Assembly (NCBI GenBank): GCA_019752575.1
Contig: JAIELW010000004.1
Location: 186,001-250,000, forward strand
Reading direction: 5' to 3'
Origin: Xanthobacteraceae bacterium
Lineage (GTDB): Bacteria > Pseudomonadota > Alphaproteobacteria > Rhizobiales > Xanthobacteraceae
Length of the DNA stretch: 64,000 bases
Position 1 is the first letter of the stretch; each line of letters begins with the position of its first letter. Both the position numbers and the translations under genes were made by a program. This document shows, one piece after another, positions 8,603-20,821 of this stretch. Below the pieces are notes generated by a model, which worked only from the letters and a program-made list of their open reading frames with translations, ran no database searches and had not been told where the DNA came from.

Positions 8603-10692
8603 CCCGCATCCAGTAAGCGCACGGCGTCTTCGCGCTCGAACAGGTGCAGAAGAATTCTGAGCGCTTCGCCCCGCGCCGACTTGAGAGCGGGATCGTTTGT
8701 CACGATCAGCGCTGCGTCACGTCTCGCGGTCTCCAGAAGATCGCGATGCAGACTCGCGTCGGCGATCTTGAAACCCGGCATCCCGCTCTGGCGGGTGCCG
8801 AGGATTTCGCCTTCGCCGCGCAGCGCCAGATCTTCTTCCGCGATCCGGAAGCCGTCTTGTGTCTCGCGCATGGTCTCTAAGCGGCGCTTGGCGGTCGGAC
8901 CCGGCGGTGCGCGGTAAAGCAGGAGGCAAGTGGACTTTTCATGGCCGCGCCCGACCCGCCCGCGGAGTTGATGAAGTTGCGCCAGTCCGAACCGTTCGGC
9001 GTGCTCGATCACGATAATCGTCGCTTCCGGCACATCGACGCCGACTTCGACAACGGTGGTCGCAACCAGAACCGGCGTTGCGCCGCTCGCGAACCGTTCC
9101 ATGGCCTCGTCTTTGTCCGCCGCCTTCATCCTGCCATGCACGAGCCCGGCTTGAGCGCCGAATAATTCCTGCAGATGTGCAAAGCGCTCCTCAGCGGCGG
9201 CGAAATCGACCTCTTCCGATTCCTCGACCAGCGGGCAGATCCAGTAGGCGCGGGCACCGCTATCGACCGCCCGCCGCACGGCTTCCACCACTTCATGCAG
9301 GCGTTCCAGTGCGACCGCAACGGTCTCAATCGGCATCCGGCCCGCCGGTTTTTCGCGCAGTTCGGAAACGTCCATGTCGCCGAAGTAGGTCAGAACCAGC
9401 GTGCGCGGGATCGGCGTCGCGGTCATTACGAGCACGTCGGCCGCTTCGCCTTTGTCCGCGAGCGCAAGTCTTTGATGCACGCCGAAGCGATGCTGCTCGT
9501 CGACCACGGCAAGCGCCAGATCGGCGAACGCAACATCGTCCTGGAATACGGCGTGGGTTCCGACGAGAAGCTGAATCGAACCGTTCGCAAGGTCTGTCAG
9601 AAGTGCGTTCCGCGGAGCGCCACGTTCACGGCCGGTCAGAATCTCCGTTCGTATCCCGGCGGCTTCTGCAAGCGGCGCGATCCGCGCGTGGTGCTGACGC
9701 GCGAGCACCTCGGTCGGCGCCATGATGACCGCCTGCTTGCCGCTTTCGATGACATGCGCCGCGGCGAGCAGTGCGACGAGCGTTTTTCCGGAGCCGACAT
9801 CGCCCTGCAGGAGCCGCAACATTCGTTCGCCGGACGAAAGATCGGCTTTGATCTCGTCCACGGCGCGGCGCTGCGACTGCGTCAGCGAAAAGGGAAGTGC
9901 CGCCTCGATCTTCGCTTGTAATCTCCCGTTGGCGGTATGCGCGCGGCCGGGCTCGCGTTTCATGTCGCTTCGCACTAGCGCCAGTGCAAGTTGATGCGCG
10001 AGCAGTTCGTCATAAGCCAGGCGCGAGCGCTGGATACTGAGTGCCTCAACATCGCTCGGTTCTTCAGGCGCATGCATCCGGCGCATCGAAAGCCGGAAGC
10101 TGTCGTAGCGCTTCGCACGAAGAAACGCGCCATCGATCCATTCCGGTAGCTCGGGAAGCCTGTCGCTCGCAGCGGTGCAAGCGCGCCGGAGCATCGCGTT
10201 CGAAAGCCCTTGCGTCAGCGGATAGACCGGCTCGACGGCGGCAAGTTTCGCAAGTCCCGCTTCATCGACGACCCGGTCCGGGTGCGTCATCTGCAGGCGG
10301 CCGTCGTAAAGGATCGCTTTGCCTGAGACGAAGCGCTTCTCGCCGGCCGGAAGCATTTTTTCGATCCGCTCGCGCGGCATCCCGAAAAAAACAAACTCAA
10401 TATCGTTGGTTTCGTCATGCGCAAGCACGCGATGCGGTGCGCGCCCGCGTGGCGGTGCGGGCTTGTGCTTGTCGATATGCACCTCGACCGTGACGATGGT
10501 GTCGGGCTGCACCTCGCGCAATTTCGGCCGCGCGCGGCGGTCGATAACGCTGTGCGGAAGATGGAACAGCGCGTCGAGGAAGCGCGGCTCGTCGTTGCCG
10601 AGCAATTGCGCGAACAGTTTCAGAAATTTCGGGCCGATTCCGGACAGCGTGTTCAGTCCGGCGAAGAGCGGCGTGAGAACGGGCGGACGCAT
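8599..10692 (-). CDS. recG: ATP-dependent DNA helicase RecG
   Basis: RecG remodels stalled forks and branch-migrates Holliday junctions. The 697-residue protein begins with the wedge (OB-fold) domain and then has an SF2 helicase core. Walker A is LLQGDVGSGKTLVALL (near residue 300), the DEQH box is VVDEQHRFGVHQRL, motif III is MTATPIPRTL and motif VI is HQLRGRVGRG. The ATG at 10692 matches the family start (TPLFAGLNTLSGIGPK). The reading frame stays open further upstream to 11175, but that extension lies antisense to sdhE and mfd and has no homology. It is divergent from sdhE-mfd, a common alphaproteobacterial arrangement. Confidence 0.97.
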   Translation of the reverse strand: MRPPVLTPLFAGLNTLSGIGPKFLKLFAQLLGNDEPRFLDALFHLPHSVIDRRARPKLREVQPDTIVTVEVHIDKHKPAPPRGRAPHRVLAHDETNDIEFVFFGMPRERIEKMLPAGEKRFVSGKAILYDGRLQMTHPDRVVDEAGLAKLAAVEPVYPLTQGLSNAMLRRACTAASDRLPELPEWIDGAFLRAKRYDSFRLSMRRMHAPEEPSDVEALSIQRSRLAYDELLAHQLALALVRSDMKREPGRAHTANGRLQAKIEAALPFSLTQSQRRAVDEIKADLSSGERMLRLLQGDVGSGKTLVALLAAAHVIESGKQAVIMAPTEVLARQHHARIAPLAEAAGIRTEILTGRERGAPRNALLTDLANGSIQLLVGTHAVFQDDVAFADLALAVVDEQHRFGVHQRLALADKGEAADVLVMTATPIPRTLVLTYFGDMDVSELREKPAGRMPIETVAVALERLHEVVEAVRRAVDSGARAYWICPLVEESEEVDFAAAEERFAHLQELFGAQAGLVHGRMKAADKDEAMERFASGATPVLVATTVVEVGVDVPEATIIVIEHAERFGLAQLHQLRGRVGRGHEKSTCLLLYRAPPGPTAKRRLETMRETQDGFRIAEEDLALRGEGEILGTRQSGMPGFKIADASLHRDLLETARRDAALIVTNDPALKSARGEALRILLHLFEREDAVRLLDAG

Positions 10693-10818
10693 TCGCCGCC
10701 AAGGTGAAGGAACGCCCCGCGCAGCGCAACCATGCGCCGAATGCGCTTGAAATCGCGCGCGCCGCACGGCTATAGAGGCACGCCCGGCACGTCCGGGCTT
10801 TTGGCGTTGGAGTAGACC

Positions 10819-11093
10819 GTGACCGAGGAGATGAACGCGCTGGACGACCGCCGGAAGCGGCTGCACTTCCGCGCCTGGCATCGCGGCACGCGCGAGATGG
10901 ATCTCGTGCTCGGGCGTTTCGTCGATGCCCATGTCGCTTCGCTGACGGACGAAGAAATCGTGACCCTCGAAGCGCTGATGGAAGTGCCCGACCCGGAGCT
11001 CTATCTGTGGATCGCGGGCACGGCCGATGTGCCTGTGAATTACGACTCCAAGCTGTTCCGCAAGATCGTGGCGTTTCACCGGGAAGGGCCGAA

Positions 11094-11097
<4 letters not shown>
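10819..11097 (+). CDS. sdhE: FAD assembly factor SdhE (succinate dehydrogenase assembly factor 2 family)
   Basis: SdhE promotes covalent attachment of FAD to the flavoprotein subunit SdhA of succinate dehydrogenase. The 92-residue protein is all-helical and contains the conserved RGxxE motif (Arg22-Gly23-Thr-Arg-Glu26 in HRGTREMD), then LGRFVDAH and DPELYLWIAG, as in the family. The start is GTG at 10819 with GGAG six bases upstream. The in-frame ATG at 10831 sits too close to its own purine stretch. The stop overlaps the mfd GTG start, which suggests translational coupling. Confidence 0.93.
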
Positions 11098-14593
<3,496 letters not shown>

Positions 14594-14597
<4 letters not shown>

Positions 14598-15238
14598 GCC
14601 GCCGCTGCGAGCGCCTGGTCGATCGCCGCGTTCAAAACCTCGACTTCCTGCGCGCCGGAAACGGCAACCTTGCCTCCGAACACGAAGAACGGCACGCCGC
14701 CGATGCCGCTCGCGGAAGCGGCTTGAGCCTGCCGCGCGACCTGTTCCTCATCCTTGTTTGAAGCGAGATCGGCGTCGACTTGCGCCGCATCCATTCCGGC
14801 GCGTGCGGCGGTCGCGGCGAGCATCGCCCGGTCGGCCAGATTGACGCCGTTCACGAAGAAATCCGCGAAGATATTCTCGACAAGCGCATCAGCCTTACCT
14901 TCGGCGGAAGCCCAACCGATCAGGCGATGGGCGTCGAGGGTATTCGGCTGTACTTCGATATCGGCAAAGTGAAAATTTATGCCGACATCCATGCCGAGCG
15001 CGGCGAGGCGCTGATGCGCGGGTGTGATCTTATCAACCCCGCCAAATTTTCCGGTGATGTAATCGATGCGCGGCTTGCCCGCACGCGGCACCGTCGGGTC
15101 GAGGAAGAACGGGCGCCAGCGAATTTCAGCGACGATGTCCTTGCGGTGCGCGAGCGCGGCATCGAGACGGCGTTTGCCGACGTAGCACCAGGGGCAGACC
15201 ACGTCCGATACGACGTCGATGGTAAGCGCGGCCGTCAT
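14594..15238 (-). CDS. DsbA family oxidoreductase, FrnE-like
   Basis: The 214-residue thioredoxin-fold protein has a CPWC active site (Cys15-Cys18) at the end of the first strand, VVSDVVCPWCYVGKRRLD. A helical insertion follows, then GIGGVPFFVFGGKVAVSGAQ with the cis-proline loop. There is no signal peptide, so it is cytoplasmic and belongs with FrnE / 2-hydroxychromene-2-carboxylate isomerase-like proteins rather than periplasmic DsbA. The start ATG at 15238 has an excellent AGGAG ribosome-binding site. The open frame further upstream is rejected. It follows the AMP-binding-like gene on the same strand after eight bases and probably shares its transcript. Confidence 0.92.
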
Positions 15239-15246
15239 GGCAACTC

Positions 15247-16662
15247 CTAGCGGGCCTTTGCGCGGACATTCTCCGCCATCTGAACGGCGCTCGCAACGAC
15301 GCGCGGCAGTCCGGCTTTCAGCAATGCCTCCGCCGTTACCTCCGGCCGGTCGCTGGTAATCACGAGCCGGGCGCCGAGGACGGGATCTTCCACGGCATAA
15401 ACTTCCGACACCAGCGCGGCCGAACGGATGCGGCGCTCGAGATCGGGGCAGTCGAAACGCAGGGCTCCGATCGCGAGGGTCTCTTCGGGGGCGGTGACGT
15501 AAACGGAGCCGGTGCCGTTCTCGACAGCGGTAAAATTTGTATCGAGCCATTCCTGATCGCCGAGCACGTCTTTCGGAACGATAACGCCGCGAACCTGCAA
15601 CTGCTTTTTGTTTACGCGGGTTTCGAGAATAACCGGCGCGCTGGCACCGCCATTGCCGGCGTGGAATTCGCCGAGCGGGAGCGGCGCGGTCAGGCTGCGT
15701 TCACGGCGGGGCAGCGCGATCACGCAATGCTCCCCGAGCGCGATGACGTCGACGGCCGTGCGTGCGTTCAGAGCCGGAAAAGCGGTCAGTTCCTCGGTCC
15801 CGGCAAAGTGGACCGCAAGGGCTGATGCAATTGCCGTCTCTATTGACGATGCGAGGACAGGGAGAGCGCCTGCCGACGCAACCACATGCGTATTCTTGTC
15901 GAGTTCGAGCGCACCTGCCGCAGGAATGTCCGTGAGCAGGATCAGTGTTCCGCTGGTCAATAGCCACGGAACCAAAACCGACGACAATCCCGCGAATGTC
16001 GTGAAAGAGATCGCAGAAACGATCGTGTCGCCGCCGCGCATGTCGGCAGCTAACATCGCCCCCAATCCGGCGGCCAGAAGCTCTTCGTCACTGTGCAGCG
16101 CGAACGAGACGCCGCCGCTGGAAGGTTGAAGTGTCCCGATACCCGCGGCGGACGCGTTCGAAAGCAAAGCGGAAGCGAGCAAGGACTCGTTCACGGTATC
16201 GAGCGAAAGCGGAACGACCCCATCCGGCAGCGACACGCCGAAGGCACATGGAAAACTCAGCTCGAAAACTTCGATGGCGACTTCTGTCGCAAGCTGCGGC
16301 AGGTTTTCGTTGCTGAAGTGCGCGGTCGTAATCAACGCCACCGCCTCGATCTCCCGGCAGGCCCGTACCAGATCCGACTTTCTCCAAGCCACCGGCATCG
16401 GAACCGGAGTAAGCCCGCAGCGGATAACCGCCAGCAAAGCGGTAACGAGTTCGCGTCCGTTCGGGAGCAGGAGCGCGACCGCACTCTTCGGCGGCAATGC
16501 CAGAGCCGCCAGTTGTTCCGCCACATTCACGACAGCATTCGCGGCCTCGCCGTAAGTCAGCGATACGCCGTCCAGATCGCGCAAGGCCGGCTTGTCGCCG
16601 CGCAAGGTTGCGTTGCGCCTGAACAGCGCGTCGAGCGCAACATTCGGCGCGATCGAACTCAT
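15247..16662 (-). CDS. Degenerate AMP-binding (acyl-CoA synthetase-like) protein, probably not catalytically active
   Basis: The 471-residue protein follows the ANL (acyl-CoA synthetase) fold in outline. The N-terminus has ALRDLDGVSLTYGEAANAV and then LLLPNGRELVTALLAVIRCG. The catalytic signatures are eroded. The phosphate loop normally read as SGTTGxPK appears as QPSSGGVSFALHS without lysine. No YGxTE motif is visible, and the hinge and final lysine region (normally TGD ... PRTxSGK) reads AIGALRFDCPDLERR and LPRVVASAVQ. It may be a binding or scaffold protein. Its ATG overlaps the stop of the preceding solute-binding-protein gene (ATGA, 16662-16659), so the two are coupled. Family membership is fairly sure; inactivity is inference. 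Confidence 0.78.
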   Translation of the reverse strand: MSSIAPNVALDALFRRNATLRGDKPALRDLDGVSLTYGEAANAVVNVAEQLAALALPPKSAVALLLPNGRELVTALLAVIRCGLTPVPMPVAWRKSDLVRACREIEAVALITTAHFSNENLPQLATEVAIEVFELSFPCAFGVSLPDGVVPLSLDTVNESLLASALLSNASAAGIGTLQPSSGGVSFALHSDEELLAAGLGAMLAADMRGGDTIVSAISFTTFAGLSSVLVPWLLTSGTLILLTDIPAAGALELDKNTHVVASAGALPVLASSIETAIASALAVHFAGTEELTAFPALNARTAVDVIALGEHCVIALPRRERSLTAPLPLGEFHAGNGGASAPVILETRVNKKQLQVRGVIVPKDVLGDQEWLDTNFTAVENGTGSVYVTAPEETLAIGALRFDCPDLERRIRSAALVSEVYAVEDPVLGARLVITSDRPEVTAEALLKAGLPRVVASAVQMAENVRAKAR

Positions 16663-18485
16663 TGCGAAGCTCGCTTCTGCCACCAGGTTTCCGGCAGCGC
16701 GCCCTGCAGCGGAAGTTTCGCGGGCCGCTCGATATGCGGCCAGCGCGCGAGCCATTGTTGCGGCAAATGATAGAGCGGGATGACGTAAAGACCCGAGATC
16801 AAAACGCGATCGAGCGCACGCGTGGCTGTTGTAAGTTCGTCCAGCGTCTTTGCGCGCAACATCGCGCCGATCATCGCATCTACCGCCGGGCTTTTCATGC
16901 CCATGTAATTTCTTGTCGCAGTCTGGTCCGCACTCGCAGAGCCGAAATAAAAGCTTTGCTCGTTGCCCGGCGACAGCGATTGCTGCCACGTCACCGGGAC
17001 CATGTCGTAGTCATACTGCTGCCTGCGCGCCTCGAACTGACCGCCTTCGACCATGCGCACGTTCGCGGCGATCCCCGCGCGGCGCAGCATGGTTACGTAG
17101 ATTGTGGCGATGCGTTCTTCTTCGCGCTTGGTCACGAGAATTTCGAACTGGAATGGCGTCGCGTCGTCCTTCCGCGTCATCACGCCATCGCGCAGCACCC
17201 AGCCTGCTTCTGCGAACAAGGCAAAGGCGCGCTTCGCACGCACGCGGTCGTTTCCGCTGCCATCCGATAACGGCGGCTGATAGCTTCCGGCCATCACATC
17301 GGCCCGAACTACTTTTGCGAAAGGCGCGAGCAGGGCGCGCTCCGCGTTGCTCGCGGTAATGCCGCGCGAAGAAAGTACCGACCCTTCGAAGAAACTGCTG
17401 GTGCGTGCGTAAGCCGAATGAAACAGCTTCGCGTTCATCCATTCGAAGTCGAGCAATTCGATCAGCGCTTCGCGCACGCGAATGTCCGAGAAGATCGCGC
17501 GCCGCGTGTTGAAGACGAGCGCGAACATCGGCTTCGGGATTTTGGTATCCAGCGTTTCGCGGATCAGGCCGTTCGTTCGCGCCGCCGGAAAATCGTAATC
17601 GTTCGCCCAGCGCGTCGGATCGTCTTCGAGGCGATAGTCGTAGAGCCCGCGCTTGAAAGCCTCCAGCCAGGTTGTCGTGTCCCGGTAGAATTCGAAGCGC
17701 AGTTCGTCGAAATTGAAGTGGCCGCGATTGACGGGAAGATCGCGGCCCCAGTAGTCGGCATTGCGCTTGAGCACGATAAAACTTCCGGGCCGCACATCCG
17801 ATACGACGTAAGGCCCGCTGCCGGGGGCGATCGAAAGCGATGGCTCGTCGAAGCGTTCGACGTCGGTTGCGTGCTTCGGCAATACCGGCAGGAGCGCCAG
17901 GATCAGCGGCAGCTCGCGGTCGCCTGCATTCCCGAAATCGAAACGCACCTTGTCCACCCCAATCTTCTCGGCCTTCGTGACCTTGCCGTAGAAGAGCCGG
18001 TGATTGGGCCGGCCTTTCTCGCGGAGCAAATTCCAGGAGAACAGAACGTCGTCGGCGGTGACTGGCTTGCCGTCGGAGAAGCGCGCGCGCGGATCGATGG
18101 TGAAGGTGACGTAGCTTCGCGCTTCGTCGGTCTCGACTGCGCTCGCGATCAAGCCATAAACGGTGAACGGCTCGTCCTGCGAGCGGACCATGAGGCTCTC
18201 GACTACATAGCCACGGAACGGCTGAAACGGATTTCCGCGAATGACGAAGGGATTGATGCTGTCGAAGGTGCCGGCGATGCCCTCCGTCAACCTGCCGCCC
18301 TTCGGCGCGTCCGGATTGGCGTAGCTGAAATGAGAAAAGCCGGGGCCGTAGGCAGGCTCGCCATGCATTGCCAGCGCGTGACGAGGCCCGGCGGCGAAAG
18401 CGGCGCTGGAGAGCGCGGCAATGCATAGAGCGGCGGCAGCCCGAGCCGAATACCGCCACGCCGATTCGCGCGCCAGGGCGAGCAT
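16659..18485 (-). CDS. ABC transporter substrate-binding protein, family 5 (YejA-like peptide/oligopeptide type)
   Basis: The 608-residue periplasmic binding protein has a signal peptide (about 1-31, ending SSAAFAA before GPRHALAMHG). Body motifs match SBP family 5 proteins of the YejA type: HFSYANPDAPKGGRLTEG, GTFDSINPFVIRG, GLIASAVETDEARSYVTFTI and PKHATDVERFDEPSLSIAPGSGPYVV. Such proteins capture peptides or similar ligands for ABC import. I start at ATG 18485; a GTG at 18491 is possible. No permease or ATPase gene is next to it, so it is an orphan binding protein here. It overlaps and precedes the degenerate AMP-binding gene, and is divergent from the IalB-like gene. Confidence 0.9.
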   Translation of the reverse strand: MLALARESAWRYSARAAAALCIAALSSAAFAAGPRHALAMHGEPAYGPGFSHFSYANPDAPKGGRLTEGIAGTFDSINPFVIRGNPFQPFRGYVVESLMVRSQDEPFTVYGLIASAVETDEARSYVTFTIDPRARFSDGKPVTADDVLFSWNLLREKGRPNHRLFYGKVTKAEKIGVDKVRFDFGNAGDRELPLILALLPVLPKHATDVERFDEPSLSIAPGSGPYVVSDVRPGSFIVLKRNADYWGRDLPVNRGHFNFDELRFEFYRDTTTWLEAFKRGLYDYRLEDDPTRWANDYDFPAARTNGLIRETLDTKIPKPMFALVFNTRRAIFSDIRVREALIELLDFEWMNAKLFHSAYARTSSFFEGSVLSSRGITASNAERALLAPFAKVVRADVMAGSYQPPLSDGSGNDRVRAKRAFALFAEAGWVLRDGVMTRKDDATPFQFEILVTKREEERIATIYVTMLRRAGIAANVRMVEGGQFEARRQQYDYDMVPVTWQQSLSPGNEQSFYFGSASADQTATRNYMGMKSPAVDAMIGAMLRAKTLDELTTATRALDRVLISGLYVIPLYHLPQQWLARWPHIERPAKLPLQGALPETWWQKRASQ

Positions 18486-18706
18486 CCGCACGGCTTTACG
18501 CGCTCCCTTTTTGTTACAGATCGAATCGGCCGCCTCGTTCTGGGACCTTATCACGCAGGACCAAGGAAGCCCTTGCATAGCGCCTCTGTCTCGCCTTATT
18601 TGCCGCAGACAGGGTGCAGAACAAAGCAGCACAACGCGAACCGGGGCCCGGTTTGGCAAGCCGCCGGGTCTGTTGCGTAGCGGCCGGAAATCACAGGGGA
18701 ATGTTT

Positions 18707-19381
18707 ATGAAGTTTCGTTTGTCTACCGCGCTCCTTTGCGCGCTCGTCATTGCCGGGGTCGGTTCGGCCGGCGTGATCGGCAGCACGACCGCCGCCTTCG
18801 CGCAGGAAAAGAAAAAGGACGCGAAGAAGAAAGAAGAAACGAAAGCTCCGCAGCAGAAACAGCAGCAGGTCGCGGCGACGCGCTGGACCAAGCTGTGCCA
18901 GCCGGCGGACGCCAACAACAAGGAAACCTGCGGTATCACGCAGCAGCTTTTCGCCGAGACCGGCCAGGTTCTCGCCGTCGTCACCGTCATCGAAGAGAAG
19001 GGCGCGCAGCGCCTGTTCCGTATCGCCGTTCCGTTCGGCATGCTGTTGCAGCCGGGCCTTCGCGTCGTGATCGACACCAACGCGCCGATCGAAGTGAAGT
19101 ACACGATCTGCGGTCAGGGCGGTTGTCTCGCCGACCTCGAGATCAACGACGAATTCATCAACACGATGAAGAAGAGCAAGACGCTGCTCGTGCAGATGAT
19201 CAATCACATGGGCCGCACCGTGAACATCACGTTCCCGCTGACCGACTTCGCCAAGTCCCATGACGGCCCGCCGGTCGATCCGAAGGAACTGCAGGCGCAG
19301 AAGCAGAAGCTCGACAACGCCGTCCAGAACGAAGCCAAGGACGTGCTGAAGAAGCATCTCGAAAACCAGAAGAAGCAGTAA
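18707..19381 (+). CDS. Invasion-associated locus B (IalB) family protein
   Basis: The 224-residue secreted protein has a signal peptide (1-32, ending TTAAFA before QEKKKD), a lysine/glutamine-rich linker (about 33-56) and then the IalB domain (about 60-190). Four cysteines (KLCQPAD, ETCGIT, TICGQGGC) probably form disulfides. The tail (about 195-224) is charged and helical. In Bartonella, IalB is linked to erythrocyte invasion, but homologues are widespread in free-living Rhizobiales, where the role is unclear. ATG 18707 is chosen over ATG 18701 because AGGGGA ends at 18700, giving a six-base spacing. A strong terminator follows. Confidence 0.92.
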   Translation: MKFRLSTALLCALVIAGVGSAGVIGSTTAAFAQEKKKDAKKKEETKAPQQKQQQVAATRWTKLCQPADANNKETCGITQQLFAETGQVLAVVTVIEEKGAQRLFRIAVPFGMLLQPGLRVVIDTNAPIEVKYTICGQGGCLADLEINDEFINTMKKSKTLLVQMINHMGRTVNITFPLTDFAKSHDGPPVDPKELQAQKQKLDNAVQNEAKDVLKKHLENQKKQ

Positions 19382-19403
19382 GCGCTTCGCCTGAAACGAA
19401 ATG

Positions 19404-19435
19404 CGGCGCGTCGAAAGACGCGCCGTTTTTGTTTT
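19404..19435 (+). terminator. Rho-independent terminator after the IalB-like gene
   Basis: A nine-base-pair stem CGGCGCGTC / GACGCGCCG (19404-19412 with 19417-19425) closes a GAAA tetraloop and is followed by TTTTTGTTTT. It lies 22 bases after the stop codon. The convergent hspQ gene ends at 19444, just beyond it. Confidence 0.92.
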
Positions 19436-19443
19436 GAGGGTGA

Positions 19444-19785
19444 TTAGTTAGAACGTCCGCGCGCCCGGTAGTTTCCTTCACCGTCGATCTCGAATTTATC
19501 TTCGAGGTCGGGATGGCGCAGCGGCTCGCCGGAGTCGTCGGGAAGCAGGTTCTGCTCCGAGACATAGGCCGAGTATTCCGTCTCCGCGTTCTCCGCGAGC
19601 AGGTGGTAAAACGGCTGATCCTTCGACGGGCGCATGGCCTCCGGGATCGAAAGCCACCACTCCTCGGTATTGTTGAACGTCGGATCGACGTCGTAGATCA
19701 CGCCGCGAAACGGATAGAAGCGGTGCCGGACGACCTGTCCGATCCGGTACTTCGCTTCGCGCGGTTTGGCGGTTTCTTTTCGCAT
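19444..19785 (-). CDS. hspQ: Heat shock protein HspQ (YccV-like hemimethylated-DNA-binding family)
   Basis: The 113-residue protein has the YccV/HspQ core: KYRIGQVVRHRFYPFRGVIYDVDP followed by NTEEWW and KDQPFYHLLAEN. In enterobacteria HspQ is a small heat-inducible protein that acts as an enhancer of Lon substrate degradation. The same fold was earlier named for binding hemimethylated DNA. The start ATG at 19785 is the only good candidate. No sigma-32-type promoter was identified. The gene is convergent with the IalB-like gene and separated from it by that gene's terminator. Confidence 0.92.
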   Translation of the reverse strand: MRKETAKPREAKYRIGQVVRHRFYPFRGVIYDVDPTFNNTEEWWLSIPEAMRPSKDQPFYHLLAENAETEYSAYVSEQNLLPDDSGEPLRHPDLEDKFEIDGEGNYRARGRSN

Positions 19786-19860
19786 GGCCGTTCATAGACC
19801 ATGGGAACATTCCGGCCAAACTCGGGCGGTTTCGATCAATTCCAAGGGAGCGCGAACGAG

Positions 19861-20784
19861 TTAGCAGCGAATCCTGAGCGCGCGCGGCACGACCTCGAAG
19901 GTCGCAGGCAGCGAGCCCGGCGCCTCGCCTTCGACGTCGAGATAAATCGGCGCGTTCGAGAGCGGCTTCGCCTCGATTCTGCTGCCCCGGTAAACCGAAA
20001 CATTCGAATGACTGAGATGCGTGCCGGAATAGAGCAGGCGCATGTCGAAGATCGTGAGCGGCGGCTCCTGCCGCACCACGACGACATCGAAGCTGCCGTC
20101 GTCGAGCACCGCGTCTGGCGCCATCTTCATGCCGCCGCCGAAGAAGCGCCCGTTGCAGACGGCGACCGTACAGATATTCTCCGGGATCGTTTTGCCATCG
20201 ACCGTGATATCGACCTTGCAGCCCTGATACTTTCGCAGCTCCAAAAAACTGTTCCAGAGAAACGAGAACTTGCCGCCGAGAAGTTTCGAGAAGCGTGCGG
20301 CGTTCACGGCGCGTACCACTTCGCCGGAGAAACCGAAGCTCGCGATGTTGTTGAACCAGCGTAGCGACTGCGCGCCATTCGCGCTCGTGTAGCGCAACCG
20401 GCCGAGATCGATGGTCTGCACGCGGCCTGATTTCAGCCGCTCGATCCCGGCATGTACGCCATTCGGAAGATCGAACGAGCGGCGGAAGTCGCCGCCGGTG
20501 CCGTACATCACAAAGCCGAAGCTGACGTCGCTCGCCGGCGAATTTTCGCCGTTGCAGAGTCCGTTGATTGCTTCGTTGATGGTGCCGTCGCCGCCGACCG
20601 CGATCACGGTTTTCGCGCCGTCCACGACAGCGTCGCGGACGAGGGAAGTCGCTTCGCCGGATTTCGTGGTGAGCGCGGAATCGAAGTCGCCAATGGCGTT
20701 CTTCAAATCGCGCGAAATTCTGGGCCAGTGTCTTCCAGCTTTGCCGCCTGCCGCGGCGGGATTGACGACGACAAAGGTCTTCAT
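19861..20784 (-). CDS. Diacylglycerol kinase family lipid kinase
   Basis: The 307-residue protein belongs to the DAGK/YegS/LcbK-like family of soluble lipid kinases. The N-terminal Rossmann-like domain has VVVNPAAAGGKAG (residues 6-17) and the nucleotide-binding GGDGT (64-68) followed by INEAINGL. A GTGGDF-like segment follows (MYGTGGDFRRSF), and the beta-rich C-terminal domain begins near residue 140. The substrate could be diacylglycerol, undecaprenol or a sphingoid base; sequence alone does not decide. It lies downstream of the malyl-CoA-lyase-like gene on the same strand after a 37-base gap. Confidence 0.9.
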   Translation of the reverse strand: MKTFVVVNPAAAGGKAGRHWPRISRDLKNAIGDFDSALTTKSGEATSLVRDAVVDGAKTVIAVGGDGTINEAINGLCNGENSPASDVSFGFVMYGTGGDFRRSFDLPNGVHAGIERLKSGRVQTIDLGRLRYTSANGAQSLRWFNNIASFGFSGEVVRAVNAARFSKLLGGKFSFLWNSFLELRKYQGCKVDITVDGKTIPENICTVAVCNGRFFGGGMKMAPDAVLDDGSFDVVVVRQEPPLTIFDMRLLYSGTHLSHSNVSVYRGSRIEAKPLSNAPIYLDVEGEAPGSLPATFEVVPRALRIRC

Positions 20785-20821
20785 GCGCGAATGCTCCCCT
20801 CAAGCAGGGTAGCAGACCGCG

